Assembly: GCF_024807035.1 (NCBI RefSeq)
Contig: NZ_JANUCQ010000001.1
Location: 186,001 to 250,000, forward strand
Direction of reading: 5' to 3'
Origin: Methanococcus voltae PS
Lineage (GTDB): Archaea; AGJL01; Methanococci; Methanococcales; Methanococcaceae
Length of the DNA stretch: 64,000 bases
Position 1 is the first letter of the stretch. Each line of letters opens with the position of its first letter. The position numbers and the translations under genes were made by a program. Shown piece after piece: positions 27,789 to 37,511 of the stretch. Below the pieces are notes generated by a model. That model made no database searches, was not told where the DNA came from, and worked only from the letters and a program-made list of their open reading frames with translations.

Positions 27789-28268
27789 ATGGATAATAAA
27801 AATATTACGAATTTAATAGACAATCAATATATAATGAAAAAATTGGCCAAATACGCAGTAAACTCAGAATTATTATTGGATTCAGGGATGAAAATGTGTA
27901 TTTGTGCAGACGATGAACAAGAAAAAATAAAGAATGAATTTTATAAAATTTTACACATATCTGTACAAAATCCTAACGTCTACACATTATTAATTTGTGC
28001 AATATTGATGGATGAAGAGGGAAAGGCCGGAAATATGCCTTTTGATTATGAGAGCGACCCTACGTATATATATTCTGATGAAGTAATTGGAATGAGTATT
28101 GCAAATGAAATAGCAGGTACTAAAGGAACCTTTAATTTTAAGTGGTATGATGCTAAAAAACCAGGTATAATTGGTAAATTGGATAAAGAAGGATATATGT
28201 ATTTGGACGATGCCGTAGCTGGATTGGTGGCAGGTTGTATGTCTAAATTATTTGAAAACATAAATTAA
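27789..28268 (+). CDS. cobZ: Alpha-ribazole phosphatase, CobZ/PgpA family
   Basis: A 159-residue protein whose C-terminal half matches the PgpA-like family to which archaeal CobZ belongs: IYSDEVIGMSIANEIAGT (acidic metal-binding DE), FNFKWYDAKKPGIIGKL and YLDDAVAGLVAGCMSKL with the conserved DDxxAG. CobZ removes the 5'-phosphate from alpha-ribazole phosphate or adenosylcobalamin phosphate in nucleotide-loop assembly. A Cys-containing N-terminal half (GMKMCICADDEQE) is shared with methanogen homologues as I recall. Proximity to cbiG on the other strand fits a cobamide role. An alternative is a phosphatidylglycerophosphatase, which the same fold also supports. Confidence 0.7.
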   Translation: MDNKNITNLIDNQYIMKKLAKYAVNSELLLDSGMKMCICADDEQEKIKNEFYKILHISVQNPNVYTLLICAILMDEEGKAGNMPFDYESDPTYIYSDEVIGMSIANEIAGTKGTFNFKWYDAKKPGIIGKLDKEGYMYLDDAVAGLVAGCMSKLFENIN

Positions 28269-28391
28269 TCTAATAATGGATAGATTAAAATGTAGTAACA
28301 TTATAACTTATTAAATAAATTAAAAATTATTAAATTAATGTCTTATTAAAATTAGGAATTAATCTTTTAAAATAGTTAAAAAAGGGATATT

Positions 28392-29021
28392 GTGGATATA
28401 AAATATTTATATGAAAAAATAACAAATATTGAAAGCCTTGAGGACGAATTTCCCATTTTAAAAAGCCATATTACAAGAATGGATCCATTTTTATTGGAAG
28501 AAGTAATTGGAAGGCTAAGAAAACAGATTTACATCGTTGATAAATATAATCCAGTAGTTAGGCCGGCGATAGACCCTTTTGTTTCTTCAGAATTGGGTAT
28601 ATACCGACGTTTAGACGATATAGAATTGGGAAAATTGTTAAATTACCCAAAATGTTGTGTAAATTCATTTTCCGAACAATGCAGGTTTGGTATTGATTCA
28701 GAACATTTAAAAGATGTAGATAATTTAATAAAATTGCTAAAAACTGAAGATGATAAAGTTATAGATTCTGAAGATTATAAATTTTTTAAAAAATATATTC
28801 CAAATATAAACGATGTATACGCTATAGTTTTACCGTCAGGATTTATACCTTGTAATATCATGTGTAAAGAAGCTTGGAAAAATAGATTAATAGGTACAGT
28901 TGACCAAGGAGAGTTTAAACAGTTAGAAGAGTTAGAAAAATTACTTTATTGTGAATTACCTCATTTACACGGGGCTTATGAAGAATATTTTGAAAAAATA
29001 ATATTGGATGGTAAATTATAG
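28392..29021 (+). CDS. Methanogen-conserved protein, DUF483-like
   Basis: A 209-residue soluble protein. The segment LGKLLNYPKCCVNSFSEQCRFGID, with three Cys, and LPSGFIPCNIMCKEAWKNRLIG, with two more, look like metal- or cluster-binding or redox sites. LLNYPKCCV matches the hallmark I associate with the DUF483 family; the match is from memory. No function is known to me. It begins with GTG 28392 after AAAGGGATATT. It lies between cobZ and trkA, each separated by over 100 bases. Confidence 0.65.
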   Translation: MDIKYLYEKITNIESLEDEFPILKSHITRMDPFLLEEVIGRLRKQIYIVDKYNPVVRPAIDPFVSSELGIYRRLDDIELGKLLNYPKCCVNSFSEQCRFGIDSEHLKDVDNLIKLLKTEDDKVIDSEDYKFFKKYIPNINDVYAIVLPSGFIPCNIMCKEAWKNRLIGTVDQGEFKQLEELEKLLYCELPHLHGAYEEYFEKIILDGKL

Positions 29022-29162
29022 CTATAAATATATTACTTAAGATATTTTAAAGGTATAATAAAATAATTTTAATCAATAATTGGTAGTCAATTCAATGAAT
29101 TAAGGATTATGAATTACAAATTAACGAATATTTCTATTTAAATTTATATTTTGGTGATATTT

Positions 29163-29822
29163 ATGTATATTATTGTAGCAGGCATGGGTAGAGTTGGAAG
29201 TACGCTTGCTAAATCATTATCAGAGAAAAATTATGATTTAGTAGTCATTGATAGTAGAAAAGAAGTTTGTGACGAAGTTGCTGGAGAGTTGGACGCTTTA
29301 GTATTGAATGGGGATTGTACCAAAGTTAAAACTTTAGAAAATGCAGGAATTGAGGAAGCAGACGTGTTTATTGCAGTAACAGGTAATCAGGAGTTAAATT
29401 TAATAAGTGGTTTGATTGCAAAAAAACATGGTGTGGCAAAAACAATTGCAAGAGTTAGCGAACCAAGTTATAAGGAAGTTTTCGAGAGTTTAGGAATTGA
29501 TGTAATTATAAGTCCTGAATTAGTAGCTGCAAAATACTTGGAAAAGCTAATTGACAGACCTGGTGTAGTAGATTTAGCAATAATTGGTAGGGGGGACGCA
29601 GAAATTTTGGAATTAATCATACCGCCTAATTCCGAAGTTTCAGATAAACAAATTAAAGAATTAGGTGCAAAGGATTACGTTATAATTGCAATTTATGAAG
29701 GCAGTGAATTAAAAATACCTGATGGAAACACTGAATTAAAGCCATATGATAGAATATTATTGCTAGCCAAGTCAGAGTCTTTGGATACCGTTAGAAAAAC
29801 GTTTTCAAGCGGAGAATTGTAA
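29163..29822 (+). CDS. trkA: Trk potassium uptake regulator TrkA (TrkA-N and TrkA-C)
   Basis: A 219-residue cytoplasmic regulator of a Trk/Ktr potassium channel. Residues 1-120 form a Rossmann RCK domain with IIVAGMGRVGSTLAKSL, VVIDSRKEVCDEV (acidic end that binds NAD ribose) and NGDCTKVKTLENAGI. The C-terminal TrkA-C domain begins near LIDRPGVVDLAIIGRG and ends with the typical PYDRILLLAKSE. The membrane partner trkH is not adjacent. ATG 29163 follows GGTGATATTT; the upstream TTG is part of that site. Confidence 0.93.
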   Translation: MYIIVAGMGRVGSTLAKSLSEKNYDLVVIDSRKEVCDEVAGELDALVLNGDCTKVKTLENAGIEEADVFIAVTGNQELNLISGLIAKKHGVAKTIARVSEPSYKEVFESLGIDVIISPELVAAKYLEKLIDRPGVVDLAIIGRGDAEILELIIPPNSEVSDKQIKELGAKDYVIIAIYEGSELKIPDGNTELKPYDRILLLAKSESLDTVRKTFSSGEL

Positions 29823-29938
29823 GTTAATAATTAAAAAAAGTAAATAATTAATATTTTTTATTTTTTATTTTTTATCCTATATTAATGTTGTATTGTATTA
29901 TATTTTAATCTATTGTACTTTATATTTTTACTTTCCAA

Positions 29939-30844
29939 TTATTTATTATCCTTTTTTGATAAATTTAGACAATATTCTATTATTTTTTTCGGAACATCTA
30001 CAAAATGTATCATTCCACTAAATTGGGGTGTAATATTCATTTCTAGAATTTTAAAGTCTTTTTCCGTTACTAAAACGTCAACCCCCACTAATTCTGCTTC
30101 TAATTTCCTAGTGGCATTTAATACGCATTTTTTAATATCTTCACTAATTTCAAATTCTTTGATTGTAGCACCAAGTGAATAGTTCGCTTTCCAATTTTCA
30201 TGAGGTATTCTTTCCATACAACCGATAACTTCCTTTCCAAGGACAAAAACCCTTAAATCGTGCTTATATGGGACATATTCTTGTAAAAATATCTCTTTAT
30301 TCGAAGAATTAATTAAATCACATATATTGTTTAATTCTTTTGAATCTCTCGCCATAAGTACATTATTTCCATAACCGCCGTAAACAGGCTTTACAACTAT
30401 GGGATATTCAATATTTTTTTCTACTAATTCTTCAATATCCTTAAATTCTTTTGAATATGTCAAATAAGATTTTGGCATAAATTCATTTAACTTTACGTAA
30501 GTTAAATATTTATTTTGGCAAGTTTCAACAGCTTTAGAATTATTAATAATTTTTACAGTCTTTAATCCTTTTTTTAAATTCTTTTCGTTGATACTTTCAA
30601 TATATTTTAAAACATACAATCCCCGAGTTAAAAAATCTCTTTCAACTCTCGATATAATTATATCATATTTTAATATCTCTTCTTCATTTCTAAAATTGAT
30701 AAATTGGTTTGTATCTATAAATTCTATAGAATTAATATTTCCTTTATTTTCTTTATTTTCTTTATTTTCAAAGTAATACTTAAATTCTTCAAATATCCTT
30801 AAATTTTCACGGGTTTTTTTACCACATAATATTCCGATTTTAAT
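29939..30844 (-). CDS. ATP-grasp alpha-L-glutamate ligase, RimK/MptN/CofF type, apparent AUU start
   Basis: An ATP-grasp ligase of about 301 residues. Archaeal relatives add glutamate to tetrahydromethanopterin (MptN) or coenzyme F420 (CofF); I cannot tell which. The ATP-grasp core shows YPIVVKPVYGGYGNNVLMA, IFLQEYVPYKHDLRVFVLG and the metal-binding end DFKILEMNITPQFSGM. The frame continues without a stop upstream through a full N-terminal domain (IGILCGKKTRENLRIFEEF, then a Lys/Glu/Asn repeat and RVERDFLTRGLYVLKYIES). At 30853-30842 the bases read GGTGATATTATT, exactly the local ribosome-site pattern but with ATT where ATG is expected. A start at the internal TTG 30619 would delete about 75 conserved residues. 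Confidence 0.75.
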   Translation of the reverse strand: MKIGILCGKKTRENLRIFEEFKYYFENKENKENKGNINSIEFIDTNQFINFRNEEEILKYDIIISRVERDFLTRGLYVLKYIESINEKNLKKGLKTVKIINNSKAVETCQNKYLTYVKLNEFMPKSYLTYSKEFKDIEELVEKNIEYPIVVKPVYGGYGNNVLMARDSKELNNICDLINSSNKEIFLQEYVPYKHDLRVFVLGKEVIGCMERIPHENWKANYSLGATIKEFEISEDIKKCVLNATRKLEAELVGVDVLVTEKDFKILEMNITPQFSGMIHFVDVPKKIIEYCLNLSKKDNK

Positions 30845-31070
30845 AATATCACCATATTTGACATTTTTAATAACTTATTTTTTACTATTTTAATTTACTT
30901 AATATTTGTATATATATTATGAGTATCAAATATATTATTGTAAATAGATTATATACAGAGTGGCAGAATACTAACTAAAAAATAGATATATGCGAATTTG
31001 GGGGTGAATTTAATCATATTATTTGAGGTTAGTATAATAATAAAATGCTTAAGTTAAGCGGAGGTATATT

Positions 31071-31955
31071 ATGGGATTTGGAGATGATTATGTTATAAAT
31101 CCTTTGAAGTATACGATAAGTAATATTAAAGCACTTTTAATATATACGGTATTAGGATTTATACCCCTGGCTTTATTGTTAGTAGTAGTGTTAACAACTG
31201 GAATATCACTTATTTCCCAATATGGTTCTAGTTTGGACAATATGACGCCGGAAACAATAATAATGTTGTTAACAACTGCAGGAATTGGATTTCTAATATG
31301 GTTGGTCGTATCTATATTGATTTCCCTAGCTACAAATGGTTATATTGTAAAATTGGTAAAAACTACCGTGGAAGGGGAACAACAGCTACCAGAATGGGAA
31401 GAATGGGGCGATTTATTAACTAAAGGTCTTATATTTGTAATTGGTAGTTTTTTAGTGGCTGTAGCATTCTCGATAATAAGTGCAATACTTGGATTTCCAT
31501 TTGATTATTTAAGAATACCTGCAATTGCAGGGCTTATATCTATTATTGTATCCATATTCCAAATGCTTTATACGCCATTAGCAGCTTCGAACTATGCTTA
31601 TACAGAGCAGTTTGCGGCTTTCTTTAGAGTTAAAGAAATAACTGAAATGATGAGTTTAAAGTGGCTTGCAGTACTCATTGTAGTAGTTATTGTATCTATC
31701 ATAATGATGATACCTACATTTGCATTAGTTGCAGGCTTTGTAATATCCTTAATCGGTGGTAGCTATGAAATGAGTGCTATTGTAGGTATGTTAGCAGCAA
31801 TAATGGCAGCATTTACATCTTCGATAGTTTCCTTCTATGGGTACAGATGTTATGCTACTTACTATAAGTCGGTAATAGGTAATCCTATAGGTAGAATGGT
31901 CTTTAATAAAGTAGGACACACAGATATGGATGAATCTACAAAAGATATGGATTAA
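31071..31955 (+). CDS. DUF4013-like membrane protein, paralogue 1
   Basis: A 294-residue integral membrane protein with about six hydrophobic segments. The conserved opening GFGDDYVINPLKYTISNIKALLI, the LPEWEEWGDLLTKGLIF segment (LPxW motif) and LYTPLAASNYAYTEQFAAFF match the DUF4013 family. Function is unknown; the family is widespread in methanogens. It starts at ATG 31071 with GCGGAGGTATATT just before it, a strong ribosome site. A paralogue of the same size follows downstream. Confidence 0.8.
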   Translation: MGFGDDYVINPLKYTISNIKALLIYTVLGFIPLALLLVVVLTTGISLISQYGSSLDNMTPETIIMLLTTAGIGFLIWLVVSILISLATNGYIVKLVKTTVEGEQQLPEWEEWGDLLTKGLIFVIGSFLVAVAFSIISAILGFPFDYLRIPAIAGLISIIVSIFQMLYTPLAASNYAYTEQFAAFFRVKEITEMMSLKWLAVLIVVVIVSIIMMIPTFALVAGFVISLIGGSYEMSAIVGMLAAIMAAFTSSIVSFYGYRCYATYYKSVIGNPIGRMVFNKVGHTDMDESTKDMD

Positions 31956-32160
31956 ATAGTTAAATATTTTATTTCTTTTTTTTTAATTTTAATATTATTT
32001 TTATTATCTTTATTATTTTTAATCACTGTAATTTTTAAATAGTCAAAACTATATATAAAATATAATATAATATTGTATTATTTGGGTTATTATTAATTCG
32101 TAATTTAATAAACTAATAATTAATTTTAATTTTAATTTTAATTTTTATGGAGGAGAGAAA

Positions 32161-33054
32161 TTGGGATTTGGAGACGATTATATTATAAATCCTTTGAAAT
32201 ATGCCTTAAGTAATATTAAAGCACTTTTAATATTCGCAATACTAGAATTTATACCACTTGCAATGTTTTTAATAATGTTGGTGGCCATAGTGACCCCATT
32301 TTCCCAATCTGCATTTGATATGGGTCAAATGTCACCGGAATCTCTCATAATGTTGATGTTTTCATTAGGTGTCGGTTTTGTTATTTTCCTTTTTATAGGA
32401 ATTATAATCGATTTGATAGTGTCTATATTTTTAAATGGATATATTATGAAAATATTGAGCACGACAATCAATGGAGAACAGAAATTACCAGAATGGGAAA
32501 ATTGGAAAGAATTATTTTATAAGGGCTTCGTATTTTTCATAGGTACTGTAATTTTAAATCTGGTATTTTTCTTCATTAACATGGGTTTTGGAATTATAGA
32601 CTATATGAGCGTATTTTTCTTCTCATATTCTGATATGGGAATATTTGCGTTATTCGTTTCAATAATAGTCTTTTTCTTCAAACTTGTACTTTCAATAATC
32701 CAGGCAATATATACGCCTCTAGCTCTTTCCAACTACGCGTATACTGAGGAATTCAAAGGATTTTTTGAAGTTAAAAAAATATTTAAAATGATGAGTTTGA
32801 ATTGGCTCGCCGTGTTAATTGTAGCAGTCATAGTGGTTTTAATAATCGAGTTACCTTTATATGCCTTGATAGTTTTTGCAATAATTTTCGGAATTATAAC
32901 AGAAAGTGTTACATTGGCAGTTGTTTTGGGTATAGTGGGCATACTTTATGCTTCAATAACTTTGCCATTAGTTTCAATATATATGTACCGGTGTTATGGA
33001 ACTTATTATAAAAAAACAAATGAAGAATTAGAATATTGTGATTTGAAAGAATAA
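32161..33054 (+). CDS. DUF4013-like membrane protein, paralogue 2
   Basis: A 297-residue tandem duplicate of the preceding gene. The first 25 residues are nearly the same (GFGDDYIINPLKYALSNIKALLI), LPEWENWKELFYKGFVF and IYTPLALSNYAYTEEFKGFF are kept, and the membrane segments are more diverged and Phe-rich. The start is TTG 32161 after GGAGGAGAGAAA, whereas the first copy uses ATG, suggesting a different expression level. The gap to paralogue 1 is about 205 bases with T-rich tracts, so each may have its own transcript. Confidence 0.8.
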   Translation: MGFGDDYIINPLKYALSNIKALLIFAILEFIPLAMFLIMLVAIVTPFSQSAFDMGQMSPESLIMLMFSLGVGFVIFLFIGIIIDLIVSIFLNGYIMKILSTTINGEQKLPEWENWKELFYKGFVFFIGTVILNLVFFFINMGFGIIDYMSVFFFSYSDMGIFALFVSIIVFFFKLVLSIIQAIYTPLALSNYAYTEEFKGFFEVKKIFKMMSLNWLAVLIVAVIVVLIIELPLYALIVFAIIFGIITESVTLAVVLGIVGILYASITLPLVSIYMYRCYGTYYKKTNEELEYCDLKE

Positions 33055-33141
33055 GTTTTAACTCTCGTATATTATCCAAAAATATTTAAAATATTTAAAA
33101 TATATAAAATATATAAAATAACTATGGAATGTCAAATAATT

Positions 33142-34326
33142 TTATAATTTAAATTCTCCTTTTTCAATTCTTTTTTTAAGCTCTTTTGAAAGTGCTAACG
33201 CTCTAACCCTATCAGATTGACGACAAGTAATTGGAATACCTCCAATAGTATTCATATTCATGCTATAAACACCTTCATGACATACTGTGGCACAAACACC
33301 ACAACCAAAGCAATCTTTTGAAGGAATGCCATTTTCAAGAGCTTTAGTTGGACACAAAGCTACAGCTTCACAAAACTTACTTAGTGGTATTATTCCATCA
33401 CGATGCTTATTTTCAGTACATTTGGTCAAGTCGACTTTTGGTCTTAAATCAGTATTATTCCAGGCTTCGCCATAGCTAGCTTTTTTGATTAGTTCACGAC
33501 CTAATACGTTTGTAAGTGGTAGTACTATATCATCGTCAATAGTCATGAGGTATTCTTTATTTTTATCGTTCATTTCAATCGGTACTGCAACCGTATCGTA
33601 AATTTCAGCTCCTGCAGAAGTATGGAATCCGCCAATATAGTAATCATCCATATTGTGCATATCTGCACTAATCATCAAATTCGGCTTTTCTGCTGAATAT
33701 CTAGTACCATATCCTAATATAAGACCCTCAGAACCATTTAGCAGGATTTTTTTTCCGAATAAGTTTGAATATTCTGTTTCCATATTCTGAAGAGGATTGT
33801 ACTCCCCACAGCCTGAAAATGAAGCTTCTCCTTTTTTCAAAGCAACTCTGTGGAATATTGTATTAACTGGTTCACCTAGGTTTGTTAAAGCAACGTAGTT
33901 TTTAAAAGCCATCCTAGTACCTATAAGCTCCGCAGTAGGTATATCTGACAATGTCAATGTTTTTTCATAAACTACATTATCGCAGTAAGCTTTAGCCACT
34001 ACTTCTTTTCCAGCTATTAAATCTTTAAATAAAAATCCGCCACCATAATCTTCAGTATGGGTTGTTCCATTCACGGTAATATCCACGCTACCTAAATATT
34101 CGTTAGGGCAAGGGCCAACATTACAGTTAATACCGTTCAATGTGAATTTCTCCGCTTTTCTAAATTTTTGACCCATAGGAATGTGCATTATTGCCATTGT
34201 ACCGGACATTATACCGCAAGTACCACAAGTAACGACATCTACTTCGTTAATTTTGTCCTCTTCATTATTTTTTACCATTTTTTTTAATTCTTCGACTGTT
34301 ACAATAATTTTTTCACAATTTTCCAT
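33142..34326 (-). CDS. Methanogenesis marker 16 metalloprotein (DUF39 plus ferredoxin domain)
   Basis: A 394-residue protein. Residues 1-300 form a DUF39/HcyS-type domain with clustered Cys (TCGTCGIMSGTM, NVGPCPNEYLG, ASFSGCGEYNPLQNME), GYGTRYSAEKPNL and GGFHTSAGAEIYDT. Residues from about 330 onward carry Cys arranged as in a 4Fe-4S ferredoxin (DCFGCGVCATVC). Related proteins take part in the sulfide-dependent conversion of aspartate semialdehyde to homocysteine in methanogens lacking the standard route; assigning this copy to that reaction rather than another marker-16 role is inference. ATG 34326 follows the AAGATGATAAA region. It is divergent from arcS. Confidence 0.8.
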   Translation of the reverse strand: MENCEKIIVTVEELKKMVKNNEEDKINEVDVVTCGTCGIMSGTMAIMHIPMGQKFRKAEKFTLNGINCNVGPCPNEYLGSVDITVNGTTHTEDYGGGFLFKDLIAGKEVVAKAYCDNVVYEKTLTLSDIPTAELIGTRMAFKNYVALTNLGEPVNTIFHRVALKKGEASFSGCGEYNPLQNMETEYSNLFGKKILLNGSEGLILGYGTRYSAEKPNLMISADMHNMDDYYIGGFHTSAGAEIYDTVAVPIEMNDKNKEYLMTIDDDIVLPLTNVLGRELIKKASYGEAWNNTDLRPKVDLTKCTENKHRDGIIPLSKFCEAVALCPTKALENGIPSKDCFGCGVCATVCHEGVYSMNMNTIGGIPITCRQSDRVRALALSKELKKRIEKGEFKL

Positions 34327-34479
34327 TTTATCATCTTTTCTGTTGTAATAATATCGTAAAATTATATTATTATTTGTATATTATCCAAAGTTATAATTAT
34401 TAAATTATTATTTATAGTATTGAATTTATATGATAGTATAAATTATGAGTATTTTTATTAATATAATAATGGTGTAATA

Positions 34480-36297
34480 ATGTTAGAGCCACTAATGTAT
34501 GATATAGGAAGAATTTGCAAAGAAACAATTGAAATTGAAGGCGAAAAAATAGGTGTAACTCCTAAAATAATTGATAAAAATTATTTAAAAAATGGATATA
34601 ATGGCAGTAACGATAATGGTGCTATTTTAAAAGTTCCTTTCGATTGTCCAGAGCCTTTAAAAAATACAATTTTATCAATAAATACTGAAAATAACAGTAA
34701 AATACAAATAATAGATTTTGGGAAGACCATATCTAGTTTGGAAGATATTGACCCAAATAAAGAATTATACGTTATAACCGATATCGTACAAATGATATCT
34801 AGGAAAGAATTAATAAACATAATTCCTAAAATAAGGGAAAAGATTTCCCCAAATGCCGGAATATACGTACCAAATGTTTTACCTTCTCAAGTACCGTTAC
34901 TCGTTTATATGGGTGTAGATTACTTTGATTACGGGGCTGTGGATTATTATTCAGTAATGGGTTACCAATTATCAAAAAATAGGCAATACACTACTTCAGC
35001 TACCAAAAAGGAGTTAACAAAAAATAATGAAGATAAAGATAGTATTGGCTTAAAAATCCACAATAGGCAAGTAATGGATTCAATAATTGAAGAAACACTC
35101 TATTGTATTGAAAATAAAAAATTAAGGAATTTGGTCGAAGAAACTACAATTTCTGACCCTTATTTAAGAGCTAATTATAGAAGGTATGTACCAGACCTTA
35201 GAAATATACCTCTTTCCACGGAAAATAAGTTAATTGTAACAATGGATGAAGTTAAAATACCTGAGGTAAAGAAATACATTGAAAGGGCTGTTAATTACAC
35301 CCCATTTAGTAATTTAATAGTTTTATTACCTTGCTCTTCAAAAAAACCCTATTCAATGTCTAAATCACACCAAAAGTTTATTGGAGCTATTAATTCTATA
35401 AAAACACCTGTAGATGAGTTAATTTTAACATCGCCTTATGGTATAGTGCCAAGAGCTTTGGAATTATGTGTAAAATATGATATTCCAGTAACTGGCGAAT
35501 GGAGTGCAGATGAAATCGACTTTATAAATGAAAATCTTTTAAAATATTTGAAAAATGCAAAAGATAAATTTTCCAATGACGAAACCAATAAAAAAGGATT
35601 AAAAATAGTTGCACACTTGCCAGAACATTATTTAGAAATATTAGACATGGAAAAAATAAATTTAGTATTGGATGATATGGATGAATTTATAATTTCATCA
35701 ATAGATGGAAATCCTACTACAAACGATTCAATTTCAAATTTAAAAGCAATTTTAAAAGATTTAGAAATAAAAAATCGTGAAGAAAGAAAATTAAGTGCAA
35801 TGGCTAGAAAAGAAGACGAAAAAACAAATGAAAATGTAGATAATGATAAAAACGAAGTTGAAAAGCCTTTAAGATTTACAAGAAGGGGACAAGTTATTCA
35901 TAACTATCAAGAGCTTGCAAAATTCCAATTTGGTAAGAATTTCATACCAAATGACGTAGTAGTCAAAGGAAAGCATAAAAAATTCTTTATAAAGCAAAAT
36001 GGTAAGGAAGTTCAAATATGTACTCTAAATGACAGAAAAGGGCTTTTTGTACTAACTGTTAACGGCGGGGAATTGCTAGGTAAAGAAAACTGGGTAGAAT
36101 TAAATTTCAAAGCTAAAAAAGGTTCTTTATTTGCTCCAGGGTTTAAAGATGCACAGAATATTATTTCGGTAAATGATGAAGTTGTAATTTACTATGACGA
36201 TAAGTATATTGGCGTTGGTAGGGCGTTAATGAATGCTTCGGAGATGAAAAAAGCAACAAGTGGCATACTTTTAAACATAAGACACGTATTTAAGTAA
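34480..36297 (+). CDS. arcS: Archaeosine synthase, ArcS (TgtA2)
   Basis: ArcS completes archaeosine (G+) at position 15 of tRNA by converting preQ0 in the tRNA, using a lysine-linked intermediate. The 605-residue protein has a degenerate TGT-like N-half (VYMGVDYFDYGAVDYYSVMG), the ArcS-specific motif PCSSKKPYSMSKSH at 284-297, and a C-terminal PUA domain (KGSLFAPGFKDAQNIISVND near residue 545). A charged, low-complexity linker (RKEDEKTNENVDNDKNEVE) precedes the PUA part. The TGT-like half lacks the Asp nucleophiles of tRNA-guanine transglycosylase as far as I can see, in line with ArcS. It starts at ATG 34480 after GGTGTAATA. Confidence 0.92.
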   Translation: MLEPLMYDIGRICKETIEIEGEKIGVTPKIIDKNYLKNGYNGSNDNGAILKVPFDCPEPLKNTILSINTENNSKIQIIDFGKTISSLEDIDPNKELYVITDIVQMISRKELINIIPKIREKISPNAGIYVPNVLPSQVPLLVYMGVDYFDYGAVDYYSVMGYQLSKNRQYTTSATKKELTKNNEDKDSIGLKIHNRQVMDSIIEETLYCIENKKLRNLVEETTISDPYLRANYRRYVPDLRNIPLSTENKLIVTMDEVKIPEVKKYIERAVNYTPFSNLIVLLPCSSKKPYSMSKSHQKFIGAINSIKTPVDELILTSPYGIVPRALELCVKYDIPVTGEWSADEIDFINENLLKYLKNAKDKFSNDETNKKGLKIVAHLPEHYLEILDMEKINLVLDDMDEFIISSIDGNPTTNDSISNLKAILKDLEIKNREERKLSAMARKEDEKTNENVDNDKNEVEKPLRFTRRGQVIHNYQELAKFQFGKNFIPNDVVVKGKHKKFFIKQNGKEVQICTLNDRKGLFVLTVNGGELLGKENWVELNFKAKKGSLFAPGFKDAQNIISVNDEVVIYYDDKYIGVGRALMNASEMKKATSGILLNIRHVFK

Positions 36298-36627
36298 GTA
36301 ATGGATTATTGTTTCTTAATACCAATATTTATTTACTAATAATTTTATTTTTTAGCTAAACGCCGAATTAAATGCAAACTAATAAGAATGGTAATACAAA
36401 TAATAAGAATATTAATAAAATTTAACCATCGATATAATTATAATACTTTAAGTCATAAACTAAAAGTCAATAATTGTAAAATTTATAATGTATGAGCCAA
36501 AATATTAGAAATTTTAACCTACTTTTAAAAAACAAGTATTAATTAATATATTTATAAACATATAATAATTAATAAATTAAATTTGTAATTTTAATCAATT
36601 TATAATTCAATTTAAAAATGTGACACT
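36298..36627. other. Intergenic spacer, no gene seen
   Basis: About 330 A/T-rich bases between arcS and the coiled-coil gene. I find no ribosome site with an open frame and no paired arms worth listing. TATATTTATAAACATATAATA near 36546-36566 may hold the next promoter. Confidence 0.4.
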
Positions 36628-37173
36628 ATGGTTCAATTTAATTCAGAATTAAAGAAACTAGCTGAGCTTATTTTATTAAAAGACCCACAATATGAGAATT
36701 CAGAAAATTTGAAGACTATTTTTAAAAAGTATATAAATTTGTACAATGAAATAGAAATATTGGAGGAAACTTTAAATGATTTGGACATATGTTCAATAAA
36801 TATGTCACAAATCCAGGTTTTTAACGAAGAATTAAGAATTTATGCAAAAATGGTTGACGAATTAAAAGAATATTTAAGAAAAATAAATAGGGACCATAAA
36901 CTTTATAATTATGCAGAAATAATGGAAACTATTAATAAATTAAAAGATTTAAAAGTAAATACGAATGATGAAGTTAGATGGGACTTATACAATAGATTAA
37001 GGGGCTTAGAAGAAAACTTTCATAAGGTAGAAAGAGATTTAGAACTAAATGTTTTAAATTACGCACTTTGTAATACAGACCTTGATTTAAAAATATTGGA
37101 ATATCCTACTAAAGACATATTTGAACTATTAAAACAAGAAATAACTTCTTATTTAACCCAGAATATAGAATAA
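36628..37173 (+). CDS. Unrecognised helical, probably coiled-coil protein
   Basis: A 181-residue charged protein rich in Leu, Glu, Lys and Asn, with no membrane segment. Heptad-like spacing of Leu/Ile is seen in IEILEETLNDLDI, MVDELKEYLRKINRD and LRGLEENFHKVERDLEL, so coiled-coil helices are likely. I do not recognise the family. The start ATG 36628 has GTGACACT upstream, a moderate ribosome site. It stands alone between spacers of over 300 bases on both sides. Confidence 0.65.
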   Translation: MVQFNSELKKLAELILLKDPQYENSENLKTIFKKYINLYNEIEILEETLNDLDICSINMSQIQVFNEELRIYAKMVDELKEYLRKINRDHKLYNYAEIMETINKLKDLKVNTNDEVRWDLYNRLRGLEENFHKVERDLELNVLNYALCNTDLDLKILEYPTKDIFELLKQEITSYLTQNIE

Positions 37174-37511
37174 TTAAAAATTAATTTTACACAGGATTAA
37201 CTTATACTTATTTAATTATTTTTCTATTCTATAGAATCAAATTATATTAAATTTTAAGTATGATGCTTCTAAAATTTTTATGGTCAAATATTCTATTTTT
37301 AATTTATAGTTTTAGTTTAAAAGAATAGTAATATTATTTATACGTTTAGTAATATTATATAAAAATTAATCCTATAAAAATTAAATTAATATAGTATGAC
37401 AAATTAATGAATACCATTAAATATATTAGATAAAACCTATTGTAACATTAATAGCGTTAATAGTTCAAACAATGGTCTTAATTATTTAAAATTAATTATA
37501 TCGGTGATATT
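37174..37511. other. Intergenic spacer, no gene seen
   Basis: About 340 A/T-rich bases without an open frame carrying a ribosome site. No hairpin or repeat stands out. Confidence 0.4.

Noticed and set aside
30619-30860. A frameshift or truncation of the ATP-grasp ligase gene
   Set aside because: The frame upstream of TTG 30619 is open and encodes a sensible N-terminal domain back to the ribosome site; only the start codon is non-standard.
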